A model generated the notes under the pieces. The model was not told where the DNA came from. It ran no database searches and worked only from the letters and a program-made list of their open reading frames with translations. Below are positions 44,594-53,438 of a stretch of DNA of 64,000 nt, in pieces. The translations under genes and the position numbers were made by a program. Each line of letters opens with the position of its first letter. The stretch's first letter is position 1. Source of the DNA: Chitinophaga polysaccharea (GTDB taxonomy: Bacteria; Bacteroidota; Bacteroidia; Chitinophagales; Chitinophagaceae); NCBI RefSeq assembly GCF_902150045.1, contig NZ_CABFVU010000001.1:2666001-2730000 (forward strand), in the 5' to 3' direction.

Positions 44594-45163
44594 ATGGAAA
44601 AAAAGATCATCATCGTTACGGCTCCTTCCGGCGCCGGTAAAACCACTATCGTAAAAAAACTGCTGGCCAATATGCCGGTACTGGCCTTTTCTATTTCCGC
44701 AAGCACCCGGGCCCCGCGGGCCAGCGAAGTGCACGGAAAAGACTATTATTTTCTCTCTGCCGATGAATTTCACCGGAGGATCGAAGAAAACGCCTTTGCC
44801 GAATATGAAATGGTGTATGCCGGCAAGTACTATGGCACCCTTAAAAGTGAACTGGAGCGGATCTGGAACAATAACCAGGTACCAATGGTAGACATCGATG
44901 TAAAAGGCGCACTTTCTATCAAAGAAAAGTATCACGGCAATGCGCTTACCATTTTCATACAGCCTCCCTCGTTAGATGCGCTGCGCGTACGACTCAGCGA
45001 AAGAGGTACCGAAACACAGGCTTCTTTGGATGAAAGACTGGCGAAAGCTCGCTATGAGCTGTCGTTTTCCCATGAATTTGATCAGATTGTAGTGAACGAT
45101 GAACTGGAAAAAGCATACGAAGAGGTAAAAAAGCTGGTGACAGATTTTTTAAATATAAAATAG
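44594..45163 (+). CDS. gmk: Guanylate kinase
   Basis: A 189-aa kinase converting GMP to GDP with ATP. It has the P-loop TAPSGAGKTTIVKKLL, the GMP-binding segment SISASTRAPRASEVHGKDYYFLS, EYEMVYAGKYYGTL and the lid/dADP region PPSLDALRVRLSERGTE. The length is normal and no key residue is missing. It lies about 100 bases after murA beyond a hairpin, so it probably has its own promoter. Confidence 0.95.
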   Translation: MEKKIIIVTAPSGAGKTTIVKKLLANMPVLAFSISASTRAPRASEVHGKDYYFLSADEFHRRIEENAFAEYEMVYAGKYYGTLKSELERIWNNNQVPMVDIDVKGALSIKEKYHGNALTIFIQPPSLDALRVRLSERGTETQASLDERLAKARYELSFSHEFDQIVVNDELEKAYEEVKKLVTDFLNIK

Positions 45164-45192
45164 CGACGTGATCGTTGGTTTTCCTAATTCAC

Positions 45193-45200
45193 TATTTTTG
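45193..45200 (+). promoter_or_regulatory. Candidate -7 box (TATTTTTG) 5 bases before a start codon
   Basis: TATTTTTG fits the -7 consensus. The nearest TTG (45175-45177) is 15 bases upstream, shorter than usual. If it is used, the transcript for the gene at 45206 would begin at or next to its ATG. Confidence 0.4.
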
Positions 45201-45205
45201 TTAGG

Positions 45206-46477
45206 ATGGACGGATACACAATAATTATTTTGGTTTTCCTGGTATTGCTGGCAGGCTTCTTTTCAGGTATCGAAGCTGCATTTGCCAATGTTAACAAACT
45301 TAGCATTGAGCTCAAAAAGAAGCAGGGCAGGACTACTGGCAAAATATTAGCCAGTCTGAATGAAAATCCCAGCCGGTTCCTGGCCACCAGCCTGGTAGGA
45401 TTCACGATCACCATAGTCATCTATGGGATCCTTGTAGCGGGCGTATTTCAGCCGGCGCTGGACACTATTCTGCGGAAGCCTGATTCCGCCAGTATACAGC
45501 CCTTTATTATCTTTATTGAAATAATACTGGCTACACTGCTGGTATTGTTCCTTGGCTTTTTTATCCCGAGGGCCGTTTTTCGCTCACGCCCGGAAACATT
45601 GCTCAGCTTCTTTGCATTGCCGGTATCCATAGTGGCCAAGCCACTGTATGTGATCGGTAATGTGCTCGCTTCCCTTTCCGAATGGATGCTGAAGTATTTA
45701 TTCAACGTCCGTATCGTGGAAAATGGTGAATCGTTTACCCGTGTGGATGTAGAGCATTTTATCAGGCAGTCGCAGCAACACTTCGGGGAAAACAACCAGG
45801 AGCTGAACACAGAGCTGTTTGAGAACGCATTGTCGCTTGCCCATGTGAAGATACGCGGGTGCCTTATTCCCCGTAAGGAAATTGAAGCGCTGGAAATTCA
45901 CCGGCCGCTCAGTGATGCCCGGAGCAAGTTTATGGATACCAAACTATCTAAGATCATTATCTACGAAGGAAGTATCGATAACATACTGGGTTATATCCAC
46001 CAGTTGGATATGTTTAAAAATCCACTGGATATCAAAAGTATTATTCATCCAATACTGGCTGTGCCTGAAACAATGAGCGCTATCGACCTGCTCAGCAAGT
46101 TCAATAAGGAGCGCAAAAGTATTGCATGGGTAGTAGATGAGTTCGGCGGAACAGCTGGTATTGTAACCATTGAAGATGTATTAGAAGAAATTTTCGGTGA
46201 AATTAAGGATGAACACGATGAAGAAGAATTTGTAGAGAAGCAGATCGCCGAAAAAGAATATATTTTTTCAGGAAGATTAGAGCTTGATTATTTGAATGAA
46301 AGATATGGACTGGACTTCCCTGAAGATGAAAGTGAAACCTTATCAGGATACATTATCAACCATCACGAAACCATTCCGAAGATCAAAGAACGCATTATAA
46401 TCGACGATTATGAGTTTGATATTCTGAATGTTACGGATACCAGGATCGAAATGGTGAAAATGAAAATGTTAGTATAG
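45206..46477 (+). CDS. CNNM/CorC-type hemolysin-family membrane protein with CBS domains
   Basis: A 423-aa protein. An N-terminal DUF21/CNNM membrane domain with three to four hydrophobic helices (about 1-175, including FFSGIEAAFANVNKL) is followed by a CBS pair (about 195-325; CLIPRKEIEAL, IAWVVDEFGGTAGIVTIEDVLEEIFGEI) and a CorC_HlyC domain (about 340-420, SGRLELDYLNERYGLDFP). Homologues move Mg2+ or other cations; the name hemolysin is historical. In gliding Bacteroidota a related protein is called GldE, which is an alternative label, but no other gliding gene is near. Confidence 0.88.
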   Translation: MDGYTIIILVFLVLLAGFFSGIEAAFANVNKLSIELKKKQGRTTGKILASLNENPSRFLATSLVGFTITIVIYGILVAGVFQPALDTILRKPDSASIQPFIIFIEIILATLLVLFLGFFIPRAVFRSRPETLLSFFALPVSIVAKPLYVIGNVLASLSEWMLKYLFNVRIVENGESFTRVDVEHFIRQSQQHFGENNQELNTELFENALSLAHVKIRGCLIPRKEIEALEIHRPLSDARSKFMDTKLSKIIIYEGSIDNILGYIHQLDMFKNPLDIKSIIHPILAVPETMSAIDLLSKFNKERKSIAWVVDEFGGTAGIVTIEDVLEEIFGEIKDEHDEEEFVEKQIAEKEYIFSGRLELDYLNERYGLDFPEDESETLSGYIINHHETIPKIKERIIIDDYEFDILNVTDTRIEMVKMKMLV

Positions 46478-46686
46478 GGGTTCATCGTTAAACAGGCTGA
46501 CTTATCAGATAATAATATGATATATTTATTTGCGTAATGTAAGTATTAACCATTCAATAACAATTTTGCTAAAACGTTTTTAAAAAAAGTAGTAGGAATT
46601 TAACACGGATTGTATACATTTGCTTCAGATGATGTAACACAATGATTTGATTTTTGTTAAAAGGTTGTAAAAAAAGTGTTCCAACA

Positions 46687-46716
46687 TTGATAATAAAATA
46701 ATTCTTGTTATTTTTG
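46687..46716 (+). promoter_or_regulatory. Consensus promoter of the candidate small RNA
   Basis: TTG (46687-46689), a 19-base spacer and TATTTTTG (46709-46716) match the Bacteroidota promoter pattern. No gene starts within the next 370 bases. Confidence 0.7.
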
Positions 46717-46722
46717 TATTAC

Positions 46723-46889
46723 AATATAAAACGCAACCAGGGATTCTTACTTATTCTGAACGCTTGCCATCAATTAGGTAAGTAGTTTATCTGGAAGCTA
46801 AAGACATTCTCGAATTCAACTTTTTTGGGGTTAACAAACAATGGATGAAAGGCCGGCTCTTGATTCTTCTCGGGCTGGCTCTTTTTTTT
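46723..46889 (+). ncRNA. Candidate independent small RNA, about 167 nt
   Basis: The region lies between a consensus promoter and an intrinsic terminator and has no plausible open frame. The expected 5' end is near 46723 and the 3' end is in the T run at 46882-46889. I could not assign it to a known family. A 6S-like RNA would have this size but is only a guess, because I see no convincing long rod with a central bubble. The next gene (tatC) has its own -7 box, so a long tatC leader with attenuation is the weaker alternative. Confidence 0.5.
46851..46889 (+). terminator. Intrinsic terminator of the candidate small RNA
   Basis: A 9-bp stem GGCCGGCTC/GGGCTGGCT (46851-46859 with 46872-46880), containing three G-U pairs, with a 12-base loop, is followed by CTTTTTTTT. 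Confidence 0.65.
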
Positions 46890-47041
46890 CTCCCAACTGA
46901 TCTCTCTCCTCTGCTTTTTTTCTCTTCCTGCTTTTTTCTTTATAACATACATGCAGTTGGCATAAACAACACTGTGCTTAAAGCAATATTAAAATAGGAT
47001 ACTTTATACAAGGCACACTGTAATTTGTAGTATGCAACAGC

Positions 47042-47049
47042 TATATTTG
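47042..47049 (+). promoter_or_regulatory. Candidate tatC -7 box (TATATTTG)
   Basis: TATATTTG fits TAnnTTTG and lies 48 bases before the tatC ATG. The nearest TTTG is 14 bases upstream, so the -33 element is weak. Confidence 0.45.
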
Positions 47050-47097
47050 TGATCCTTAATAAGAAACTGTATTCAACATCGTTCGACCGTATAAAGT

Positions 47098-47955
47098 ATG
47101 TTAAAGAAATTGTTCGCGAGCAATGAGGATAAGGCAGAAATGTCTTTCTTTGACCACCTGGAAGATCTCCGGTGGCACCTTGTCAGATCGGCCCTGGCAC
47201 TCGTTGCATTCAGCGTATTCGGCTTTTTATATACACAGGAAATTCTGGATAATGTAATTTTCGGACCCACTAATGCCAACTTTCCTTCCTATGTGGCGCT
47301 ATGCAAAATCAGTCATTGGGTAGGATTGGGAGATCAGCTCTGTATTACGCCTGTAAAGGTCCAGTTTTTGAATTATAAGATGGTGGGGCAGATCATGCTG
47401 CAATTTAAACTGGCGTTCATTATCGGCTTTGTTTGTGCCTTTCCGTACATTTTCTGGGAGTTCTGGCGCTTTGTAAAACCCGCACTGAAAGAAAAGGAAC
47501 TTAAAGGAGCCAGGGGCGTGATCTTCTGGGTGTCTTTCCAGTTCTTCCTGGGAATCGCATTTGCCTATTTCCTCATGGCGCCTTTTACCATCAACTTCCT
47601 CGCTTCCTATACGGTAACTCAAAAAGCAGTAAACCAGTTTTTTATAGATGATTATTTCGATTTGATGACACAGATCGTATTGGGGATGGGGCTTCTGTTT
47701 GAATTGCCTATACTGGTGTTCTTCCTTACCAAACTCGGTATCCTTACACCGGAATTCCTCAAATCATACAGGCGCCATGCCATCGTGGTGATCCTGATCC
47801 TGGCTGCCGTAATTACACCGCCCGACCTGATAGATCAGCTCATCGTATTTGTGCCTTTATACTGTCTGTATGAAATCAGTATCTTTATATCGAAAAAGGC
47901 GCTGAAAGAACGTGAAGACAGCATGGCTAAAACTGACGTGGAAGAGTGGTCTTAA
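47098..47955 (+). CDS. tatC: Twin-arginine translocase subunit TatC
   Basis: A 285-aa integral membrane protein with six hydrophobic segments. The N-terminus has the family signature FFDHLEDLRWHLVRSALAL, and the third-helix region FAFPYIFWEFWRFVKPALKEKE (read here as CAFPYIFWEFWRFVKPAL) and the C-terminal VVILILAAVITPPDLIDQ are intact. TatC binds the twin-arginine signal of folded proteins for export. TatA/B genes are not in the window. rpiB follows 30 bases later. Confidence 0.95.
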   Translation: MLKKLFASNEDKAEMSFFDHLEDLRWHLVRSALALVAFSVFGFLYTQEILDNVIFGPTNANFPSYVALCKISHWVGLGDQLCITPVKVQFLNYKMVGQIMLQFKLAFIIGFVCAFPYIFWEFWRFVKPALKEKELKGARGVIFWVSFQFFLGIAFAYFLMAPFTINFLASYTVTQKAVNQFFIDDYFDLMTQIVLGMGLLFELPILVFFLTKLGILTPEFLKSYRRHAIVVILILAAVITPPDLIDQLIVFVPLYCLYEISIFISKKALKEREDSMAKTDVEEWS

Positions 47956-47985
47956 TTATCGCTAACAGCTAACAAGAAATTGAAA

Positions 47986-48444
47986 ATGGAAAATACCGTA
48001 TTTAACCTGACATTGCCCGTAGCTATCGGTTCCGATCATGCAGGATATGAATATAAAGAAGAAGTGATCTCTTTCCTGGAATCGAAAGGCCTGCAGGTAA
48101 AAGATTATGGCACCCACTCAAAAGATTCTGTGGATTATCCCGACTATGCGCACCCGGTATCTACAGCAGTGGAAAGGGAACAAGCTGCCTTCGGTATCCT
48201 GATCTGCGGCAGCGCCAATGGCGTAGCCATTACTGCCAATAAACACCAGGGGATCCGGGCTGCTATCTGCTGGGGTGAAGAACTTGCGCGACTGGCCCGT
48301 TCACATAACAATGCGAACGTACTGTGCATCCCTGCTCGTTTTGTAGATATTCCCGTTGCCAACCAGATGGTAGAGGTGTTTATCAATACTTCATTTGAAG
48401 GTGGCCGCCACCAGGACCGGGTACGTAAAATGGTTTGCCTGTAA
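47986..48444 (+). CDS. rpiB: Ribose 5-phosphate isomerase B
   Basis: A 152-aa enzyme interconverting ribose 5-phosphate and ribulose 5-phosphate. The ATG at 47986 (MENTVFNLTLPVAIGSDHAG) is preferred over a TTG two codons upstream. GSDHAGYEYKEEV, VDYPDYAHPV, the active-site Cys in GILICGSANGVAITANK and RSHNNANVLCIPAR are recognisable. The usual GTGIG phosphate-binding loop is read as GSANG. It follows tatC closely and is closed by the terminator at 48504-48534. Confidence 0.93.
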   Translation: MENTVFNLTLPVAIGSDHAGYEYKEEVISFLESKGLQVKDYGTHSKDSVDYPDYAHPVSTAVEREQAAFGILICGSANGVAITANKHQGIRAAICWGEELARLARSHNNANVLCIPARFVDIPVANQMVEVFINTSFEGGRHQDRVRKMVCL

Positions 48445-48503
48445 AGGTTTTAAACCATATATCATTTTTTACTGTAACGAATACACGAAATTGTGGTAAT
48501 ATT

Positions 48504-48536
48504 AAAGAGCCGGCTTCCAACCGGCTCTTTTTATTT
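48504..48536 (+). terminator. Intrinsic terminator after rpiB
   Basis: A perfect 10-bp stem AAAGAGCCGG/CCGGCTCTTT (48504-48513 with 48521-48530), a 7-base loop and TTATTT. Confidence 0.88.
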
Positions 48537-48567
48537 ATACATGTGAATCCGGTTATAAAAATCAATC

Positions 48568-50079
48568 ATGAGAGTTCCATTTGCCCTCGCTTTTCTCTTG
48601 CTGATAAATATTGCACAGGCACAAACCAATAATGAGGTGGCTGTAAAATATGGTGAAAGTATAACGGCTGCCGGTCTTAGCCGGCAACTGCATATTATTG
48701 CCGGTCCGGAAATGGAGGGCCGGGAAACCGCTACACGCGGGCAGGAGCGGGCAGCGGCCTATATCATCAGCCAGTTCTCTGCCGCAGGGCTTCAACCTGG
48801 CGCTAACGGAAAATGGGAACAACATTATCCCATTTACTCAGATAGTTTGCTGAGAAGTACCATCACCGTCCGAAACAAAACGTATTTATTTGCGCAGGAC
48901 TTTCTTGCAGATCTGCGCTCCTCCGGCAAACAGGACCTGCAGGTATCCCGTGTATTTTATGCAGGTGAAGGGACCGTAACCGCTGATCACAACGATTACC
49001 GGGATATGGAGGTGAAAGGCCAGGTAGTGATGATCAGGGACGATATCCGGAAAGGAATGCAACGCGACCGTCGCAGTTTGGAGGAGAGGATAGCAACCGC
49101 AAAACAAAAAGAAGTGGCTGCCCTGCTCATCATCAGCCCGGCAGCCGGCAGATACCGCTCACTGGAGCAAAAAAGATTACATACTACCGGGCTTTACTGG
49201 CAGAAAGACACCACCTGGAGCCCGAATATTTACTACATAACACCCGCGCTCGCCGCCGATATACTCAACACCGATAAAGGCGATAATCTCCTTGAAGAGA
49301 TAGACAGGGGCTGGACCCCGCCAGCGGTTACCCAAACACCGGTTCACCTGTTTTTTGATAAAGCAGCCACCGTATTTCAACCTTCCAATGTGCTGGCTTT
49401 CCTGGAAGGCACTGATAAGAAAGATGAATTTGTTTTTGTGACGGCGCACTACGATCATCTTGGTAAAAAAGAAAATGAAATCTTTTATGGGGCAGATGAC
49501 GACGGATCAGGCACCAGCGCTGTGATAGAAATTGCAGCCGCTTTTGCCCGCGCAAAAAAAGCCGGTAATGGCCCCAGGAGAAGTATGGTATTTATGACGG
49601 TATCCGGCGAGGAAAAAGGATTGCTTGGCTCACAGTACTATACCGGGCATCCCATTTATCCGCTCGCAAATACAGTAACAGATCTGAACATCGACATGAT
49701 AGGCCGCATTGATCCGGCGCATGAAAAAGATACCAACTACCTGTATATAATCGGCGATAACAAACTCAGTTCCGAACTGCGGCCTATAAATGAAAAGGCT
49801 AATGATACTTATACCCACCTCAAACTGGATTATAAATACAACGACCCCAACGACCCGGAAGGATTTTACTACCGGTCTGATCACTATATGTTTGCACAGC
49901 ACGGTATCCCGATTATTTTCTACTTCAATGGCACTCATGCTGATTATCATGCACCTACCGACACCGTGGAAAAGATCAGCTATAACCTGCTGGCAAAAAG
50001 AGCCCGCCTTGTTTTTTACACGGCCTGGGAAATTGCCAACCGCGACCAGAAACTGGTGGTAGACAGGCACGAAAAGTAG
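48568..50079 (+). CDS. M28-family zinc metallopeptidase (secreted)
   Basis: A 503-aa exported peptidase with signal peptide MRVPFALAFLLLINIAQAQ. A PA-type insertion (about 110-270) precedes the M28 catalytic domain. Zinc and catalytic residues are visible: His and Asp in FVTAHYDHLG, the bridging Asp in GADDDGSGTSAV, Glu-Glu in MTVSGEEKGLLGS, Asp in LNIDMIGRID and the C-terminal His in FNGTHADYHAPTDT. It is probably an aminopeptidase that acts in the periplasm or outside the cell. It stands alone. Confidence 0.92.
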   Translation: MRVPFALAFLLLINIAQAQTNNEVAVKYGESITAAGLSRQLHIIAGPEMEGRETATRGQERAAAYIISQFSAAGLQPGANGKWEQHYPIYSDSLLRSTITVRNKTYLFAQDFLADLRSSGKQDLQVSRVFYAGEGTVTADHNDYRDMEVKGQVVMIRDDIRKGMQRDRRSLEERIATAKQKEVAALLIISPAAGRYRSLEQKRLHTTGLYWQKDTTWSPNIYYITPALAADILNTDKGDNLLEEIDRGWTPPAVTQTPVHLFFDKAATVFQPSNVLAFLEGTDKKDEFVFVTAHYDHLGKKENEIFYGADDDGSGTSAVIEIAAAFARAKKAGNGPRRSMVFMTVSGEEKGLLGSQYYTGHPIYPLANTVTDLNIDMIGRIDPAHEKDTNYLYIIGDNKLSSELRPINEKANDTYTHLKLDYKYNDPNDPEGFYYRSDHYMFAQHGIPIIFYFNGTHADYHAPTDTVEKISYNLLAKRARLVFYTAWEIANRDQKLVVDRHEK

Positions 50080-50627
50080 CCTGTTTCCCTTAAACTTTCC
50101 GGAAAAGCACTGTTTTTGCAACTGATGGACTGGCTAAAACCTTTTTGTTTTTCTTAACAAAATTTTTTAAATTGTGTCTAGAGTCCTTGTTTTAGATTTA
50201 TATAATCTTTTTTGCATTTGAATGATCGGGTGAATAAGATTTGTTAGTGAGTGTAATCAGGCTATTATTTTTGAAGAGGGCCTCCCCAATTAAACATCTT
50301 TTTTAAATAAGCTGTTGTTGTTCAATCGGTATTTATAGGATCAAGTGGAAACCAGTCGAACCGGCCTTCTGCTATCTGTAACCATATAAACTTACCAGTA
50401 TGAAGACACCTGCCACCTATTTTATCTTAAGAGAACACCCCGCAAGGAGAGCAACCTTGTGTCCTGTTAATCGATGTTGTGACGGAAACACCTAATCGCA
50501 CGACTGTAGTATTTGATTATATTATCCTTGTTGTTCGGAATGTTGAAAAACGGAAATGTCTGGAGCACGTAATGGTATACCCTGCCATATTTCAGCACTG
50601 ATTGTGGAAACCTTAAACTGAGAATGC
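50080..50627. other. Intergenic region without recognised gene
   Basis: A gap of 548 bases between the M28 peptidase gene and the HdeD-like gene. The AT-rich first third is followed by mixed sequence. A 31-codon plus-strand frame at 50401-50496 has no distinguishing feature. No hairpin terminator, tRNA or consensus promoter was found by eye. Confidence 0.4.
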
Positions 50628-51161
50628 ATGCCTTTTTTTTATAACGCATATTGGTGGCTCTTTTTGCTGAGAGGAATTTTCGCCCTGGTATTGGGCGTGC
50701 TGGCCATTGGATGGCCTGGTGCTACTTTTACCACACTGATCGTTTTTTTAGGCGCATATCTTTTTATCGCTGGTCTTTTTGCTATAGCAGGGGCCATCGC
50801 GGCCCGGAAAACGAATGAGAACTGGGGCATTTTTCTCCTCTCCGGCCTGCTGGGCGTTATATTAGGCGTCCTCACCTTGTACAATCCGTTTGCCACCGGG
50901 GCAGCGCTCATTTACCTGGTTGCTTTCTGGGCTATGCTGGCCGGCCTGTTCGAATTAATTATTGCCATCAGGCTGAGGAAAGTTATCACCGGCGAAGGCT
51001 GGTACATTGCCGGTGGTTTGCTGACAATCATTTTCGGCATTCTCCTGGTCGCAAATCCTGTAGCTGCCGCGGTTACACTTACCTGGATCTTCGGGATTTA
51101 CGCCATTTTCACCGGAGCAATGCTCATATCACTTTCATTCAGATTACGCAGCAGGCATTAA
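50628..51161 (+). CDS. HdeD-family (DUF308) membrane protein
   Basis: A 177-aa membrane protein with six hydrophobic helices arranged as a DUF308 triple repeat (WWLFLLRGIFALVLGVLAIGWP, GIFLLSGLLGVILGVLTLYNP, GWYIAGGLLTIIFGILLVANP). Related HdeD proteins in enterobacteria contribute to acid resistance at high cell density; whether this homologue does is unknown. The neighbouring ECF sigma gene starts 310 bases downstream. Confidence 0.9.
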   Translation: MPFFYNAYWWLFLLRGIFALVLGVLAIGWPGATFTTLIVFLGAYLFIAGLFAIAGAIAARKTNENWGIFLLSGLLGVILGVLTLYNPFATGAALIYLVAFWAMLAGLFELIIAIRLRKVITGEGWYIAGGLLTIIFGILLVANPVAAAVTLTWIFGIYAIFTGAMLISLSFRLRSRH

Positions 51162-51470
51162 CAACGATAGCTATAAAATGAGAATAATTAAAGACTGTGG
51201 TACCCTGTTTAACTATTTCTAAAATACCCCATATGCAGGTTTATTCATTAACTAAAACTTTTCCTTATGATTAGCGCTACGCCTGAATGAGGCACCTGTT
51301 GCCGCTTTTACCAGGGTGTTGATACCTCCCTTCTTAATAAGCGTGGCAGGTGCCGGCAGTATCCGCCGGAAGGAGACCGGCGCAATGCAACTACTGCTTA
51401 ATCTCTTTTCTCCCGGCCATTTTACAGGCTGTTGTTCCAGCTAATTGTGAATAATTTAAAGTTAACCGTT
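51162..51470. other. Intergenic region with a long-range inverted repeat
   Basis: A gap of 309 bases. GGCACCTG (near 51291) and CAGGTGCC (near 51347) form an 8-bp inverted repeat with a loop of about 50 bases; CCGGC/GCCGG repeats follow near 51355-51384. It may be a structured leader for the ECF sigma gene. No open frame was found. Confidence 0.35.
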
Positions 51471-51971
51471 ATGTCATCCACCGAATTTAATAACTTATTA
51501 CTCGGAAACGCCGACTTCCTGCGGCCGTATGCAGTAACCTTAACCAAAGACTCTGAATCTGCAAAAGATCTGTACCAGGAAACATTATTCAGAGCATTAT
51601 CCAACCGTGATAAGTACCTGGCCGGCACCAATATCCGGGCCTGGCTGTATACCATCATGAGAAACATCTTCATCAATAACTACCGCCGCGGCAACCGCCA
51701 GCTCCGGTTGCTGGACAGTGCTGTGGGCGATTACCTGTTGAGCCACCAGCCGTCGGCCATCGGGAACTTTGCCGAATCAGGCCTGCGGGTAAAAGATGTA
51801 CAGATGGCCGTATACAACCTGCCCGTTATTTTTAAACAACCCTTCCTGTTGTATTTTGAAGGATACAAGTATTATGAAATTGCAGCTATACTCAATGAAC
51901 CATTGGGTACAGTGAAAAGCAGGATACACTTTGCGAGAAAGATGCTGAAAACCCGTATTACACGGCATTAA
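51471..51971 (+). CDS. ECF-type RNA polymerase sigma factor
   Basis: A 166-aa sigma-70 family protein from the ATG at 51471 (MSSTEFNNLLLGNADFLRP). The frame extends 13 codons upstream without support. Region 2 (about 20-85: AKDLYQETLFRALSNRDKYL, NIRAWLYTIMRNIFINNYRR) and region 4 (about 110-160: MAVYNLPVIFKQPFLLYFEG, YYEIAAILNEPLGTVKSRIH) are complete. There is no adjacent anti-sigma gene or FecR-like gene, so it may be controlled at the level of expression or by a remote partner. Confidence 0.93.
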   Translation: MSSTEFNNLLLGNADFLRPYAVTLTKDSESAKDLYQETLFRALSNRDKYLAGTNIRAWLYTIMRNIFINNYRRGNRQLRLLDSAVGDYLLSHQPSAIGNFAESGLRVKDVQMAVYNLPVIFKQPFLLYFEGYKYYEIAAILNEPLGTVKSRIHFARKMLKTRITRH

Positions 51972-52358
51972 CAGCAAATTGATCAATCAATAGCACCACC
52001 AGGCTTTTGGGAACAGAAGTCTACGAACCCTCAGTATGATCATTGAAGCCACTGCAAAGCGACTATGAACCGGTAGCAGGCTAAAACTGCTTTTACACCT
52101 GTAGTGTCTGTATCCAGTTCCAACAGGTGAAGAGGTTACTGCTGTCTGCCTGTTTGCAGACTTTTGTTATCCCTTTCTCCCCTAATTGTCATCCCCCTAC
52201 CACTATAAGCACAAATCTTTGTTAAATAACCGCATATTACTCCCTGGAGTATATTAAAAACCAGTTTAAAACCGTTTATTAGCATATACTTTCAATTTTT
52301 TCCCGGTTCCACTACAACTTTTCTGTACGCCCGGCAACAACAATGCTTACTTTTTTTT
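51972..52358. other. Intergenic region between the sigma factor and desaturase genes
   Basis: A gap of 387 bases. A short hairpin GTCTGC/GCAGAC at 52144-52161 followed by TTTTG may be a weak terminator. The region is otherwise AT-rich near the desaturase start, and no gene or consensus promoter was recognised. Confidence 0.4.
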
Positions 52359-53429
52359 ATGCCAAAAGTTACTTTCAACAACAAGAATGCACTATTCTTT
52401 CCGGCGCTGAAATCCGCTGTAGAGGACTATTTCAAAGCAAATAACATCCGGAAAACCGGTAACTGGAAACTATATATCAAAACAGCCGTCCTCATTCCCG
52501 TGGCAATTGCCCTGTATATGGCCGTGCTGTTTATATCGATGCCGGTAGTACTCTCGGTAACTTTATGCGCATTGCTTGGGTTTGTGCTGGCAAGTATCGG
52601 GTTTAATGTGATGCACGATGCCTGTCATGGCAGTTATTCCACCAACAGCAGGGTGAACGAGGCATTAGGTCTCTCTCTTAACGCTTTGGGAGGCAATGCC
52701 TTTATCTGGAAACAGAAGCATAATATCATCCATCACACCTATACCAACGTAGACGGTTTGGATGATGATATTGCCAAAAGCCCGCTCATGCGGCAGTGCA
52801 GCTCCCAGAAATGGGTGCCTATGCATCGGATCCAGCATATTTACGTAGTACTGATATACGCTATTTCTTCTTTCGCATGGGTATTTATCATGGACTTTGT
52901 GAAATACCTCAGCCGTAAAGTATATACCACACCGCTGCAACCCATGAAACTGACCGACCATATGGTGTTCTGGGGCAGTAAAGTATTATATATTGCTTTC
53001 TATATCGTGCTTCCCATCCTTTTGCTTGGCTGGCAGGCCTGGGCCATCGGCTTCGCCGTTATGCACATGGTAATGGGCTTCACCCTGGCCATCGTATTCC
53101 AGCTGGCGCATGTAGTGGAAGAAACCGAATTTGAAGCAGTTGGCGAAGATGCCAGGCTGATTGAGAACGAATGGGCCATTCACCAGATCAAAACCACTTC
53201 CAACTTCGCACCAGGGCATAAAATTATTTCCTGGCTCGTAGGTGGCCTCAATTACCAGGTAGAACATCACCTGTTCCCAAGGATCAGCCATGTGCATTAC
53301 CCGGCTCTCAGTAAAATAGTGGCAGCCAAATGCGCAGAACATAATCTTACTTACAACAGCATCCCTACCATGCAGGGAGCGGTTGTGTCCCATTTCCGAT
53401 TCATGAAAGCGCTCGGCGCTAAACCGTAA
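52359..53429 (+). CDS. Membrane fatty-acid desaturase
   Basis: A 356-aa integral membrane desaturase with the three histidine boxes of the family: HDACHGS (about residue 85), HNIIHHTYTN (about 124) and QVEHHLF (about 304), which bind a di-iron centre. Four transmembrane helices lie in two pairs (about 42-75 and 195-250). The QVEHHLFP box, with Gln in first position, is typical of front-end (delta-5/6-like) or linoleoyl-CoA-type desaturases, although no cytochrome b5 domain is fused. It introduces a double bond in membrane acyl chains, often in the cold. Confidence 0.9.
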   Translation: MPKVTFNNKNALFFPALKSAVEDYFKANNIRKTGNWKLYIKTAVLIPVAIALYMAVLFISMPVVLSVTLCALLGFVLASIGFNVMHDACHGSYSTNSRVNEALGLSLNALGGNAFIWKQKHNIIHHTYTNVDGLDDDIAKSPLMRQCSSQKWVPMHRIQHIYVVLIYAISSFAWVFIMDFVKYLSRKVYTTPLQPMKLTDHMVFWGSKVLYIAFYIVLPILLLGWQAWAIGFAVMHMVMGFTLAIVFQLAHVVEETEFEAVGEDARLIENEWAIHQIKTTSNFAPGHKIISWLVGGLNYQVEHHLFPRISHVHYPALSKIVAAKCAEHNLTYNSIPTMQGAVVSHFRFMKALGAKP

Positions 53430-53438
53430 CGCCTCCGG

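Larger units (their letters stand above)
46478..47097. other. Long intergenic region with a candidate small RNA and the tatC promoter
   Basis: A gap of 620 bases. It holds a consensus promoter (46687-46716), a candidate RNA ending at an intrinsic terminator (46851-46889), and then a separate -7 box TATATTTG at 47042-47049 that should serve tatC. A 60-codon minus-strand frame at 46770-46952 is Lys-rich and is rejected. Bases 46478-46686 are AT-rich and show nothing else. Confidence 0.5.

Noticed and set aside
46770..46952. A 60-codon minus-strand frame
   Set aside because: It is a Lys/Glu-rich translation of polypyrimidine tracts, lies over the candidate RNA terminator and resembles no family.
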